From assembly GCF_032399705.1 (NCBI RefSeq), contig NZ_CP135922.1, forward strand, positions 4,464,001-4,528,000: a stretch of DNA of 64,000 nucleotides, read 5' to 3'. Within the stretch, counting starts at the first letter, position 1. Each line of letters starts with the position of its first letter. Both the position numbers and the translations under genes were made by a program. The notes under the pieces were generated by a model. That model had not been told where the DNA came from, did not search any database, and saw nothing but the letters and a program-made list of their open reading frames with translations. This DNA comes from Paenibacillus sp. BIC5C1 (lineage in GTDB: Bacteria; Bacillota; Bacilli; Paenibacillales; Paenibacillaceae). Of the stretch, positions 37,568-46,841 are shown piece after piece.

Positions 37568-37624
37568 TGTCGTTTTGATATTATCGAAATGATAACAAAT
37601 GAATTTGATATTGTCAATATGACA
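37568..37624 (-). promoter_or_regulatory. Three operator-like dyads upstream of the SPFH gene
   Basis: Three copies of a 13-base dyad follow the pattern TRTC-N5-GAYA: 37568-37580 (TGTC..GATA), 37582-37594 (TATC..GATA) and 37612-37624 (TGTC..GACA). Centres are 14 and 30 bases apart. They lie directly before the SPFH start codon, so a repressor or activator site is likely. The protein that binds them is not identified. Confidence 0.5.
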
Positions 37625-37658
37625 TTAACAACTTTTTTTGCTTTTGACATCAAAAAAA

Positions 37659-37691
37659 GACCTACCTTAGGCAAAAGCCTTGAGATAGGTC
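37659..37691 (-). terminator. Terminator of the siderophore-binding protein gene
   Basis: A stem gacctacctt..aaggtaggtc-type (gacctacc against gataggtc, extended by agg/cct) is followed on the minus strand by seven T. Confidence 0.85.
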
Positions 37692-37796
37692 GATTTTCTA
37701 TAATTATAGTCAGTAATGACAACTCATAATGGGTTAGATTTGAGAGGCGCTAGCCTAACATTAGGAGTCACCACGTTGTTAATCAACGTTCATCAT

Positions 37797-38819
37797 TTAT
37801 TTATTTTGTTCAGCGCTCTTCAAGATCAGATCAACAAACAAATCAATCTGCGCTGTAATGGCGATCGGATCATATCGATAGAATGTGTCAAAATCATTCT
37901 CGAAGAATCGGTGATTCTTCACCGCATTCAGACCATTCCATACTTTGGACTGTTTGAATTCCTTCAGCGCTTCGCCTTTTTTCTCAGGATCGTACACCGT
38001 CATGAACATGTAATCGGTAGCGTATTCCGGCAGTACTTCAAGCGATAGCTGCACGGTCTGATTGTCTTTGCTCACCTTGCTCGGCATTTTCAGCTTCAAA
38101 GCATTGTATACCACTTGTCCGCCCCGGCCTGCGTTGTCGCCAAAGATCCACAGATCTCCTTTGTCCGTCAATTCGTATAATCCTACGGTCGTATTTTCGT
38201 CCACGATGCCTTTCAGCTTCTCGCGTCCTGCTGCCGCCTTTTCCTCATAATCGGCAATGAACGCCTTCGCCTGCTCCGGTTGACCAATCAAATCACCAAA
38301 CAGCTCAACTGTCTTGTAGATATCTGTCGCTGTACCATATGGGATATGCACGGTTGGTGCAATTTTGGACAGTTCCTCGTAGTTATCATCATACATGACA
38401 ACGATCAAGTCAGGCTGTAATTCCAGCGTCTTCTCCACGTTAACCGGATAACCCACGTCTGTGGTGTCTTTCAGCTTGTCCTTAATAAACGGATTATCGA
38501 AGGCACTCGGCTCCACACCAATCAGATTACCACCTACAGACAGAATTTCGCCCCCGTAGTAATCGGTCACGATGCGTTTCGGATGTGCAGGAATGGTAAC
38601 CATCCCTTTATCCGTCTGATACTCGCGTGTTTCACTTTCCGTTGATTCATTCTGAGCCGTATCGGTTCCAGTGGATTCCTGATTCTCAGTCGTCTGCCCT
38701 GATCCGCTCCCCGTTTCATCCGTTGTCTTTCCTGCATTTCCGCAGCCCGCAAGAACTAGCGCAAACACAATAAATAACGTGCAAATGGAAAGAATCGATT
38801 TGGATTTAAACATAAACAT
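37797..38819 (-). CDS. Iron-siderophore ABC transporter substrate-binding lipoprotein
   Basis: The 340-residue protein has a lipoprotein signal peptide with lipobox LAGC at about residues 23-26, a Thr/Ser/Glu-rich spacer, and a periplasmic-binding fold of the FhuD/BtuF/FeuA class (RIVTDYYGGEILSVGGNLIG, then DLIVVMYDDNYEEL). It captures ferric siderophore outside the membrane. No permease or ATPase gene is adjacent, so it must use a transporter encoded elsewhere. A double Fur box lies 28-48 bases upstream. GGGGG precedes the ATG. Confidence 0.93.
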   Translation of the reverse strand: MFMFKSKSILSICTLFIVFALVLAGCGNAGKTTDETGSGSGQTTENQESTGTDTAQNESTESETREYQTDKGMVTIPAHPKRIVTDYYGGEILSVGGNLIGVEPSAFDNPFIKDKLKDTTDVGYPVNVEKTLELQPDLIVVMYDDNYEELSKIAPTVHIPYGTATDIYKTVELFGDLIGQPEQAKAFIADYEEKAAAGREKLKGIVDENTTVGLYELTDKGDLWIFGDNAGRGGQVVYNALKLKMPSKVSKDNQTVQLSLEVLPEYATDYMFMTVYDPEKKGEALKEFKQSKVWNGLNAVKNHRFFENDFDTFYRYDPIAITAQIDLFVDLILKSAEQNK

Positions 38820-38846
38820 GATGCCCCCTATAATTCAGTGCTTTTG

Positions 38847-38867
38847 TGATAATGGTAATCATTATCA
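38847..38867 (-). promoter_or_regulatory. Overlapping Fur boxes
   Basis: Two overlapping 7-1-7 Fur boxes, offset by 6 bases, match TGATAATNATTATCA at 12/14 and 13/14 fixed positions. They lie 28-48 bases before the siderophore-binding lipoprotein start, so iron repression is expected. Confidence 0.85.
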
Positions 38868-38969
38868 TTGGAATCATAGCAGAATTGATTACTTACTGTC
38901 TACCATTTTGTTGAATGTATAAACATAGGGATCGAGCAGAAAGACCCGATCCCTATATCATATATACAC

Positions 38970-41900
38970 TTAGAATTTATAAATCTGCTCCATCATTCTG
39001 GCTACAGCGACTGCACCCTGTGCACGATTAGCATGCAGTTTAGGCGCAAACGATCCATCTGCCATTCCTTGAAGCAGGCCTTGCTCCTGCATCGCTGCAA
39101 CAGCTTGTTTTGCATATTCAGCGATATCTGCGTTGTCATTGAATTCGATACCATCTGATGAAGAATCAACGGCTGCACTGGTGTTCTGCTTCATGACCTG
39201 TATCGCACGGTTTAACATCACGGCCATGTCCTCACGGGTAATACGTTCAGTTGCTGCAAACGATCCATCTGCTCGGCCTTGCACGATTCCCATCTCCAGA
39301 CCAAGGCGTACGGAATCTGAATACCACTGACCATTCTTAACATCCATTGGAGTCAAAGTGGACGGTTCCGGCAAGCGTGATTCGCCAATCCCCTTCATGA
39401 TCATTTGCAGAAATTGTGCACGTGTCAGTTCTCCTTGCGGGCTGAATTGGGTATTTGTCATGCCTGAAATGATTCCTTTGCCATACAGATTCTGAACCTC
39501 TTTAATGGCCCAGGAGTGGGATTGTAAGTCATTCAACGGCACCTGTACTTCAGTAACCACGAAACGACCTGCTTGAAGCGGCTTGAAAGCCAGACTTTGG
39601 GTCATTTCATCATATTGAGTAAAGGTTACTGGTTTCATTTCACCGTTTGGCAAAAGGGATTGGATAACCAGCACAACGTCCTCTGCATTGGGATTTTGAA
39701 CATTCGACATCGCGATTTCAATGGATCTATCAGTCCACTGTAACGGCTCTCCGTTTAACAGCAGATCCACACTGACCACATTGCGGTTACCGATGGCTTT
39801 CTTTTGCACTTCTGACAGATTGGCTGTAGAGTCTTCGGCCAGAATGACATCCAGCGTAGCCCTATCTTCACTACCAGTATCCTTCAATAAACCTAGTGGG
39901 ATACGGACAGATGTCTGCTTCATGGTCAGTTCAAGCGACTGTAATGCCTGAGTACGTGCCCATTCCTGAAGTTGGTTTGCGTTGAGTTGAAAGGACACAG
40001 CCTTAGTATCCTTAGGAACATCTGCAATCAAGGTGAGCTTTTTGCTCCCTGCTCCCATTCCGTTAATCGTTTGAGATAACTGCTTCATATCAGGTTGAAT
40101 CACATAGGTGCCCGCACCCGTACTTGTACCTTTGAGTGTAATGGAACCACTCTCTCCTGGACTGCCCGATTCAACAAGCGGCTTTACAGAAGGATTCTGC
40201 GAAGACCCAGGCGTGGAAGGCTGCGCAGGTTGACCAGGCTGTGACGGCTGACCCGGGGTCGACTCTTGCCGTACAAGCTGACTAACCGCCTCTTTCAAGG
40301 CATTATCCGCAGCACTGATTTCCTGTGCACTGGCTTCTGCATCATCCATGAGTAAGCGGGCAAACGACAGTGCCTGTGCAAACCCATTCCAGCTTGCGGC
40401 CGTGTAATCACTTTGATGCAGCTGCCCAGCGGAATTCACTGTAGTCTCCAGGGCAGATTTGTCTGCCGGGAACACCCCGTAAGCTTCAAAATCCATAAAG
40501 CCTACCCACTCAGAACCTGCGGTAATGGTCAGTCGAATATAACGCGCCTCCGTGCCTGCGAGCAGGATATGTCTTGGACTGGTGGATACAACCACATCAC
40601 TCGTTGTATCTACAATTTTGACAAAATTCTCGTTATCTTTGGACACTTCGATCTTGTATTTAATGCCTCCACTCCACATGGACATTTCCAGCTTACGGAT
40701 CACAGCGGTTGCCCCCAGATCCACTTGCCACCAGCTACCTACGCTCTGATCTGTCCCCCATGAAGTATTAGGATTACTGTCAATCGCTCCCCCAGGCGAG
40801 TTAGCTTCTCCACCACCTGTACCTGCACTGCTTGATGCAGTAGCTGTCTTGCCTGTTGTTAATGCCTCCAGCAAAACAAGGTTGTTATTCGCTTTTTGCA
40901 GTATAGTCAGAGCTTCCTGCACTTCCGATTGTATGGCATTCTGCTTGTCTCTGACCGTGATTGCTGATAACAATGCCGCTTTCAGGTTTGCCCAGCTTCG
41001 CTGAGTATACGAAGATTCGGTCAACTGCTGGGTTTCACCGATAAACTGTGTCAGCTCAGTTTTGTCTACATTGGACAAACGATGGATGGCTGCTTCCACT
41101 TGTTTTGTTGCAGTGTTCACCTCGGTCTGGGTAGCTCTTGGGTCTGTCATAACCTGTTCTGCACGAGTAAGAGCCTTGGTCAGAACAGCCCATGTTGCAG
41201 CAGACCAATCTGCTTGTTTATATGTTTTGGCTTCGGCAATGATTGCCTCAAGAGCGTTTCGATTCGCCGCTATAACATCAAGCTGCTCCATAACCTCATT
41301 AAGAGCGGCAGTCGCAGCGTCTGTATCCTGTTGTGTCACACCACTAGATGTATAAGCCAATTTGTACGTATTCTCGGCTGCTGCAATGGCTGGAGCAAGT
41401 GTGGTCCAACTTTCAGAAGTGAAATCACTGGATTTCAGCGCCTTTGCATGTGTAATGGCTGCTGACAACTCTTTCCGATCTGCAGGCAGAATCTCCAGGC
41501 CACGTTTGTACACGTCCAGCGAAGGCAGAGCACGCCCTTCATACGAGTAACCGCCATTCGCCGGATATTCGTCATAATCGAACATGGCGTGATTCTCCCA
41601 TGCGTCTCCCTCGGAAGCAATCCAGCCTACATTGGCTGCAATCCATGCAGGCTCCCAATAGAAGAATCCCGCTCCCTTCTGATCCGGAACTTGTGAGATC
41701 ATGTCCATAATGCCCGCAATGGCATCATATTGTCCCTGTACGGTTGCCGGGAAGGTAGCACCTCCCACATTCAGCGTTTCCGGGTTGCCAATAATATTGC
41801 CGTGAGCATCCCCGTTTTTATACGAGAATGGATATGACGTCTCAGCAATAATGACTTCTTTTCCATATTTCGCGGATACCTCATTCATCGTTTTGCGCAC

Positions 41901-43322
41901 ATCTGCGAATGTTCCGTGCCAGAATGGATAATAGGACAGGCCGATAATATCATACTCCAAATGACGTTTCTGCAATTCGCCGAAATACCAGTCAAATGTA
42001 TCGGCTTTGCCCCCCTCAGCCAGATGGATCATGATTTGAACCTGATCTCCACCTTGAATCGCGCGAACGCCATCCACTCCTCGCTGAAGTAAGGCAACGT
42101 TTTCATCAAAGTTGACATTACTCTTCAATCCGTTTAACACGCCACTGTTGATTTCGTTACCGATCTGTACCATGTCTGGCATCGCGCCCGCTTCCTTCAT
42201 CTCGCCTACCACTTCACGCGTGTAATCATACACCGCCGTCTTCAAGTCCTCGAACGAGAGATTTTCCCAAGCCTTCGGACGAAGCTGCTGACCGGGATGC
42301 GCCCATTCATCGGAATAATGGAAGTCGAGCAGGATTTTCATGCCTTTCTCTTTTACCCGCTGGGCAAGACGAATCACATCTTTCTTGTCGTTGTACCCAT
42401 TGGATTTCTGTGGATCATTCCACAGACGAAGCCGCACATAGTTCACGCCACGGTCTTTTAGAATATCGAGCAGATCGCGCTCAGCTCCATTGCTGTCCAG
42501 ATAATAACCTCCATTATCCTCAATGGCCGTTAACGTGGAAATATCCACCCCTCTGACAAAATCACTGCGGTATCCTTCTATTGTAACGGTAGCTTCAGGT
42601 TGAATGGGAGCCCCATATACATCACCTGTAACGGTAAAGCTGCCGGCTGATGCATATTGTGAAGGATTAATTTCCTCCCATGCAACCGGGACAAGGCCCG
42701 ATTTCCCATTCTGATAATGTGCAGTGACTTTTGCTGGCAGAATAGGAGCAGTACGACTTACGGTAGACACGTTGACCGGATCGTAATTCACGATGTCTGC
42801 CGGATTCCGTACCTCTTCCTCTCCCCAGATTTGAAGCTCAGAAATGCCTGGCCACCAGTCGGTACCCGCATAATAAGGAATTGTGACTTTTACGTACTGG
42901 ACCGCTTCAGCCTGGAAATCCAGAATGACCTGTGATTCCGCTTTATCGTTGGCAGAATGATCTGCCACAGATGTCCAAGTATTTCCGTCCTCAGAAACCT
43001 CCACCAAAAACTTCACAACCTCGTTTGCATCCTTCCACGTTAGTTCCGCACCGGAAAGGTTGTATGAAGCTCCCAAGTTTACCGTCAGCCAATGCGGTTG
43101 ATCTACTGAAGTAGGACTATTCGCACTCCATTTTGTATCTCCATTACCATCCACCGCTTTTTCTTTATAGCCCTCCCATTGTAGATCCTCTGAGCTGACC
43201 GTAACCGCCTTATTCAGCGCAACATTTACTTTCGCCGCTGCCGCTGCGGGCCGAACTGCCAGACCCAAATCACAGAACAACATCAGTAATACGAGACAGC
43301 CGCTTATGTATCTTTTGTGCAC
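38970..43322 (-). CDS. SLH-anchored GH53 endo-beta-1,4-galactanase, multidomain
   Basis: The 1450-residue secreted protein starts at a GTG with GGGGGAGA upstream. Order: signal peptide (1-30), F5/8C carbohydrate-binding domain (about 32-165), Ig-like domain (about 170-245), GH53 catalytic domain (about 250-620), several FIVAR repeats, a second F5/8C domain (about 840-960), another FIVAR, a Pro/Gln-rich linker, a domain of about 200 residues seen in related proteins, and three SLH repeats at the end. The catalytic pair is in QIGNEI (acid/base Glu) and IIAETSYP (nucleophile Glu). It cuts beta-1,4-galactan of pectin and stays bound to the cell surface through SLH. A Fur-like box and a cre-like site lie upstream. 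Confidence 0.95.
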   Translation of the reverse strand: MHKRYISGCLVLLMLFCDLGLAVRPAAAAAKVNVALNKAVTVSSEDLQWEGYKEKAVDGNGDTKWSANSPTSVDQPHWLTVNLGASYNLSGAELTWKDANEVVKFLVEVSEDGNTWTSVADHSANDKAESQVILDFQAEAVQYVKVTIPYYAGTDWWPGISELQIWGEEEVRNPADIVNYDPVNVSTVSRTAPILPAKVTAHYQNGKSGLVPVAWEEINPSQYASAGSFTVTGDVYGAPIQPEATVTIEGYRSDFVRGVDISTLTAIEDNGGYYLDSNGAERDLLDILKDRGVNYVRLRLWNDPQKSNGYNDKKDVIRLAQRVKEKGMKILLDFHYSDEWAHPGQQLRPKAWENLSFEDLKTAVYDYTREVVGEMKEAGAMPDMVQIGNEINSGVLNGLKSNVNFDENVALLQRGVDGVRAIQGGDQVQIMIHLAEGGKADTFDWYFGELQKRHLEYDIIGLSYYPFWHGTFADVRKTMNEVSAKYGKEVIIAETSYPFSYKNGDAHGNIIGNPETLNVGGATFPATVQGQYDAIAGIMDMISQVPDQKGAGFFYWEPAWIAANVGWIASEGDAWENHAMFDYDEYPANGGYSYEGRALPSLDVYKRGLEILPADRKELSAAITHAKALKSSDFTSESWTTLAPAIAAAENTYKLAYTSSGVTQQDTDAATAALNEVMEQLDVIAANRNALEAIIAEAKTYKQADWSAATWAVLTKALTRAEQVMTDPRATQTEVNTATKQVEAAIHRLSNVDKTELTQFIGETQQLTESSYTQRSWANLKAALLSAITVRDKQNAIQSEVQEALTILQKANNNLVLLEALTTGKTATASSSAGTGGGEANSPGGAIDSNPNTSWGTDQSVGSWWQVDLGATAVIRKLEMSMWSGGIKYKIEVSKDNENFVKIVDTTSDVVVSTSPRHILLAGTEARYIRLTITAGSEWVGFMDFEAYGVFPADKSALETTVNSAGQLHQSDYTAASWNGFAQALSFARLLMDDAEASAQEISAADNALKEAVSQLVRQESTPGQPSQPGQPAQPSTPGSSQNPSVKPLVESGSPGESGSITLKGTSTGAGTYVIQPDMKQLSQTINGMGAGSKKLTLIADVPKDTKAVSFQLNANQLQEWARTQALQSLELTMKQTSVRIPLGLLKDTGSEDRATLDVILAEDSTANLSEVQKKAIGNRNVVSVDLLLNGEPLQWTDRSIEIAMSNVQNPNAEDVVLVIQSLLPNGEMKPVTFTQYDEMTQSLAFKPLQAGRFVVTEVQVPLNDLQSHSWAIKEVQNLYGKGIISGMTNTQFSPQGELTRAQFLQMIMKGIGESRLPEPSTLTPMDVKNGQWYSDSVRLGLEMGIVQGRADGSFAATERITREDMAVMLNRAIQVMKQNTSAAVDSSSDGIEFNDNADIAEYAKQAVAAMQEQGLLQGMADGSFAPKLHANRAQGAVAVARMMEQIYKF

Positions 43323-43372
43323 GCTTGATCTCCCCCTTATCGTTTGTTTGGTTCAAGTTGAACAATGAATGT

Positions 43373-43387
43373 TGTAAATCATTATCA
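43373..43387 (-). promoter_or_regulatory. Fur-like box upstream of the galactanase
   Basis: TGTAAATCATTATCA matches the 7-1-7 Fur consensus at 12 of 14 fixed positions and lies 51-65 bases before the start codon. Confidence 0.5.
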
Positions 43388-43388
43388 T

Positions 43389-43402
43389 TGTAAGCGCTTT
43401 AT
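43389..43402 (-). promoter_or_regulatory. cre-like catabolite-repression site
   Basis: TGTAAGCGCTTTAT matches the CcpA site consensus TGWAANCGNTNWCA at all fixed positions except the last two. It sits directly next to the Fur-like box upstream of the galactanase gene. Confidence 0.55.
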
Positions 43403-43518
43403 ATCAAACGAGGACACGGTATTATGCCAAGGAAACAGCAGTTATTTTAACTGAATGCTTGGTAATTCCTTGCTCGCCGTGGATCGATTTCCATTCTTCA
43501 CAGAAAAAATCTGCCCCC

Positions 43519-43535
43519 TCCGCCACACGGGCGGA
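43519..43535 (-). terminator. Terminator of the yceI-like gene
   Basis: The stem tccgcc / ggcgga with a 5-base loop is followed on the minus strand, after a short spacer, by a run of T (43503-43509). The rest of the 315-base gap 43323-43637 holds the galactanase promoter region and no gene. Confidence 0.55.
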
Positions 43536-43637
43536 TTGGAACAGATTCTGTCTGTTACTAAAAGTATGAATAAGTAGAATTTCGGTCTACACTTTATGGA
43601 ATTTTAGCATCACTTATATTCAATCATGCCGAGAAAC

Positions 43638-44357
43638 TTACTTGCTGAGCTTCAGCTCCAGTTGAACCTGAATGTCATTTTCTGTAGAAAGGACCACCGA
43701 ATGTGGATTCTCCATACCAAAATCTTCAAAGGTCACCATCGTTGTGGCGGACAACAGTACCTGGTCATTTTCATAAGCGGCTTTTACGTCAAACGCAACC
43801 TCTTTCTCAATGCCTTTTACCGTTAGGGTGCCGTTCATTTTAAAGTCTACGGTCTGTCCTGTCGCCCATTCCGTTGGTACACCTTCAAATGAGTTAGCCG
43901 TAAATGTAGCTTGTGGATGGGTGGAAACATCGAAGAAATCAGCTTCTTTCACATGTCCATCCCGCTGGCTATTGCCTGAATCAATGTCACTCATCTCGAT
44001 CTGTCCATCCGCTTTCATCTGGGATGCATCGTCTACATTAAGGGTCAAGTTTCCACTAACCTGCTCGTCCGCAAAATTGACCGTTTCCCGGGATGTCGTT
44101 ACCGAAAAATATACTTTCGAACCTTCGCTAATGCTCCAGTCTCCATTCAATTGCTCTGCTCCTGCTGCAACGTTGGATACACTTGTACCACTGTCCGATC
44201 CGGCTTCCGTTGTGGACGCTGCAGTGCTGGCAGGAAGTACCTGTTCAATCTCAACGTTGTTGCCCAGGTAACTGTTCGCGAAATAGTACCCTCCGCCTCC
44301 AAGAATGACGATTGCTGCCGCACCTGAGATCATCCATGTTTTTGTCTTTTTATTCAT
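43638..44357 (-). CDS. YceI-family protein, membrane-anchored
   Basis: The 239-residue protein has an N-terminal membrane helix (WMISGAAAIVILGGGGYYF), a Ser/Thr/Ala-rich linker, and a YceI domain (about 75-239: GDWSISEGSKVYFSV, then FDVSTHPQATF). The fold is a lipocalin-like barrel that binds isoprenoid-type lipids in known members. I start it at the ATG at 44357 with GGAGG 8 bases upstream; the longer frame begins with a TTG inside the Shine-Dalgarno. It is divergent from the two-component system at 44548. Confidence 0.88.
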   Translation of the reverse strand: MNKKTKTWMISGAAAIVILGGGGYYFANSYLGNNVEIEQVLPASTAASTTEAGSDSGTSVSNVAAGAEQLNGDWSISEGSKVYFSVTTSRETVNFADEQVSGNLTLNVDDASQMKADGQIEMSDIDSGNSQRDGHVKEADFFDVSTHPQATFTANSFEGVPTEWATGQTVDFKMNGTLTVKGIEKEVAFDVKAAYENDQVLLSATTMVTFEDFGMENPHSVVLSTENDIQVQLELKLSK

Positions 44358-44547
44358 CTCTATTTCCTCCAATGGGTAACTGTATAAGTTGGTTATTTAT
44401 CAGCATCTTACCAGCCCAATGTGTCAGGATGACGTCAAGAGATGACGTGTAACGCATTTTTTTCTGAAAATAATTGCATGATTGGCTTTGTGCTTCCGCT
44501 CATGTAAAATCAGTACACAAGCTTCTGAAGTGAAAGGAGACACTTTC

Positions 44548-45234
44548 TTGAAATCCATACTCATCGTCGAAGATGAACAAGCCATTGGCCGTGTGCTGGC
44601 TGCCTATCTTCGAAAAGCGGGATTCGACGTTCGTCATGCAGCGGATGGACCCACTGCCCTAACTTTATTTGATTCGGATGTGCCTTCCTTGGTCTTGCTG
44701 GATGTGATGCTGCCCGGAATGGACGGTTGGGATCTGCTACGAATCATCCGCGAAAAAAGTGCTTGTCCCGTCATCATGTTAACCGCACTGGATGATATTC
44801 AGGACCGTCTTAACGGGCTGAATGCCGGTGCTGACGATTATATGAGCAAACCCTTTGTGCCCGAGGAAGTAGTCGCCAGAGTCAATGCTGTGCTTCGCCG
44901 CAATCCACACTGGACAGCTGAAGGTGAAGGCAAACGATATTTTGGCAATCTGGTCATTGATCTGGCTGCCAAACAGGTACTTTTGAACGGTGCCGAGGTT
45001 GCACTCACACCACGTGATTTGTCACTGCTCCTGTTTCTATCGGAATACCCCAACCGCACATTCACCCGGGACCATCTGATTGAACAGGTATGGGGCATGG
45101 ACTATGACGGAAGTGACCGGGCTGTGGACCTGTCGATCAAACGGCTGCGTCAGGCGTTATCCCACTGGCTGCCTGAAACGGGAGAAATCCGGACTTTACG
45201 GGGAATGGGGTATCAATTTTGGATCGCCAACTAA
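44548..45234 (+). CDS. OmpR-family response regulator
   Basis: The 228-residue protein has a receiver domain (phosphoacceptor Asp in LVLLDVMLPGMDG; Lys in YMSKPF) and a C-terminal winged helix. The start is a TTG at 44548, with AAAGGAGA 7 bases upstream; the upstream ATG at 44482 has no ribosome binding site and adds 22 residues that do not fit the family. Its stop lies inside the start of the kinase gene, so the pair is co-translated. A role in regulating the divergent yceI-like gene is possible. Confidence 0.93.
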   Translation: MKSILIVEDEQAIGRVLAAYLRKAGFDVRHAADGPTALTLFDSDVPSLVLLDVMLPGMDGWDLLRIIREKSACPVIMLTALDDIQDRLNGLNAGADDYMSKPFVPEEVVARVNAVLRRNPHWTAEGEGKRYFGNLVIDLAAKQVLLNGAEVALTPRDLSLLLFLSEYPNRTFTRDHLIEQVWGMDYDGSDRAVDLSIKRLRQALSHWLPETGEIRTLRGMGYQFWIAN

Positions 45235-46682
45235 AACGAAATACAACCAAACGTAAAACATCCATTCTGTCCTACTGGACACTTCGATATTTTCTAATCC
45301 TCTGTATTGGTTTCACCATTATTGTTGCAGGGGCACTTTACTGGATCAGAACTACTTCCATTGAAAAAGGTCTCAAAACGGCCCAGCTGCTAGGGCTGGA
45401 AATTGCCGAAAAGGTAACAGGAGCGGATAACAAACTGCATATTCCCCCGGATCTCGACAGACTCGTGGACAAGCGAACCAAGCTTTTCAATACAGATAAT
45501 TACTTTTGTATTATGGTGCTCGACAACAATAATCAATTGATCTATTCCAAACCAAAAATGACGCAGCAAGATGTATATAATCGGCTGTCTGATGACCTAC
45601 GTGAACCAAGAAACAAAAAATTCGCCGGGGTGACGGTCAATGTCACAGATGACGATCAGACGCTTGGTAAAGTGTGGGTCATGCAGTCCAAAAAATCCAT
45701 TGCATACAATCCGGAAACGATGCTTGTGGTATGCATCCTGTTCGTTGCTTTAATTCTGTGTGGTTGGTTTACAATCTACCTCCTGTCCCGCAAGCTCTCC
45801 AGGCCTATTCGTCAGGTCGCCCATGCCGCAGAGCAGATTCGAAACGGAAATTATGAAGTCAATTTGGATCTGAACACACGGGAACGGGAGATGAATGAAC
45901 TCGTTGAATCTTTTCGCGAGATGTCCATCCGTTTGCAGCAATTGGAGGAATGGCGTGCCCTGTCACTTGCTGGGGTAACCCATGAATTGAAAACACCGGT
46001 AACGTCCATTAAAGGACTCGTGATGGCTGTCCGGGACGATATCGTCAGTCCGGAGGAAGCAAAGGAATTCCTGGACATCGCACTCAAAGAATCCGAACGA
46101 ATGGAACGTATGGTCGCTGATCTGCTGGATTACAATGCGATGAGCGCTGGAAGTGTTGCTGTTCGTCGGGAACGCATAGATTTGAATTTGCTGGTGGATG
46201 AGATTATCTATCAGTGGAAAATTGCTTATGAGGACAAGTCTCCCGAGATTGAATTGCACACACCTTCGGGTACCCTCTATACCATCGGTGATACACTTCG
46301 GATTCAGCAGATTATTGTCAACCTGCTTAATAACGGACTGCAAGCAGCCGCTTCCGACCAAGCTGCCATCTTTAATATCCGTCTGCGCACCGAGGCGGAA
46401 AACTTGTTTGTTGATGTGCAGGATAACGGTACGGGTATCACAAAAGAAGATCAACCCAAGATCTTCGAACGTTTTTACCGTGGCGAGATCAAAAAACGCC
46501 GTACCCGCGGGCTAGGTCTGGGACTGACCTATAGCCGTTTGCTTGCTCGAGCTCAGGGAGGGGATTTATCCCTGACCTCCAGCAGTCCTGAAGGCAGCCT
46601 TTTCACCTTAACTTTGCCACGATGGTCTAGTCTTGAAAAAACAGAGATTGAACCACCTTACCGCGCAACGGCTAACGCCTAA
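45219..46682 (+). CDS. Sensor histidine kinase with HAMP domain
   Basis: The 487-residue protein starts at a TTG overlapping the regulator gene by 16 bases. It has membrane helices near residues 22-45 and 167-190 with a ~120-residue extracellular sensor region between them. Then come HAMP (about 190-245), HisKA with LAGVTHELKTPVTSIKGLV (His about 255), and an ATPase domain (DNGTGITKEDQ, GLGLGLTYS). It is the partner of the regulator just upstream. The signal is unknown. Confidence 0.93.
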   Translation: MDRQLKRNTTKRKTSILSYWTLRYFLILCIGFTIIVAGALYWIRTTSIEKGLKTAQLLGLEIAEKVTGADNKLHIPPDLDRLVDKRTKLFNTDNYFCIMVLDNNNQLIYSKPKMTQQDVYNRLSDDLREPRNKKFAGVTVNVTDDDQTLGKVWVMQSKKSIAYNPETMLVVCILFVALILCGWFTIYLLSRKLSRPIRQVAHAAEQIRNGNYEVNLDLNTREREMNELVESFREMSIRLQQLEEWRALSLAGVTHELKTPVTSIKGLVMAVRDDIVSPEEAKEFLDIALKESERMERMVADLLDYNAMSAGSVAVRRERIDLNLLVDEIIYQWKIAYEDKSPEIELHTPSGTLYTIGDTLRIQQIIVNLLNNGLQAAASDQAAIFNIRLRTEAENLFVDVQDNGTGITKEDQPKIFERFYRGEIKKRRTRGLGLGLTYSRLLARAQGGDLSLTSSSPEGSLFTLTLPRWSSLEKTEIEPPYRATANA

Positions 46683-46767
46683 TTCAATGCATGCATTTTC
46701 ATAAATGGTCTTACTTCATCTGCCAAAGAATCAAAAACAAACGGTCTATGTAGTTTGCTGAAATATT

Positions 46768-46805
46768 GAATAGCCCGACATTCCTTCATAGGAACCGGGC
46801 TATTC
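46768..46805. terminator. Bidirectional terminator
   Basis: The perfect 10-bp stem gaatagcccg / cgggctattc lies between the convergent kinase and AAA ATPase genes. Confidence 0.75.
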
Positions 46806-46841
46806 ATTATGTGACAGTGGTCGCTGATATTCATATACATG

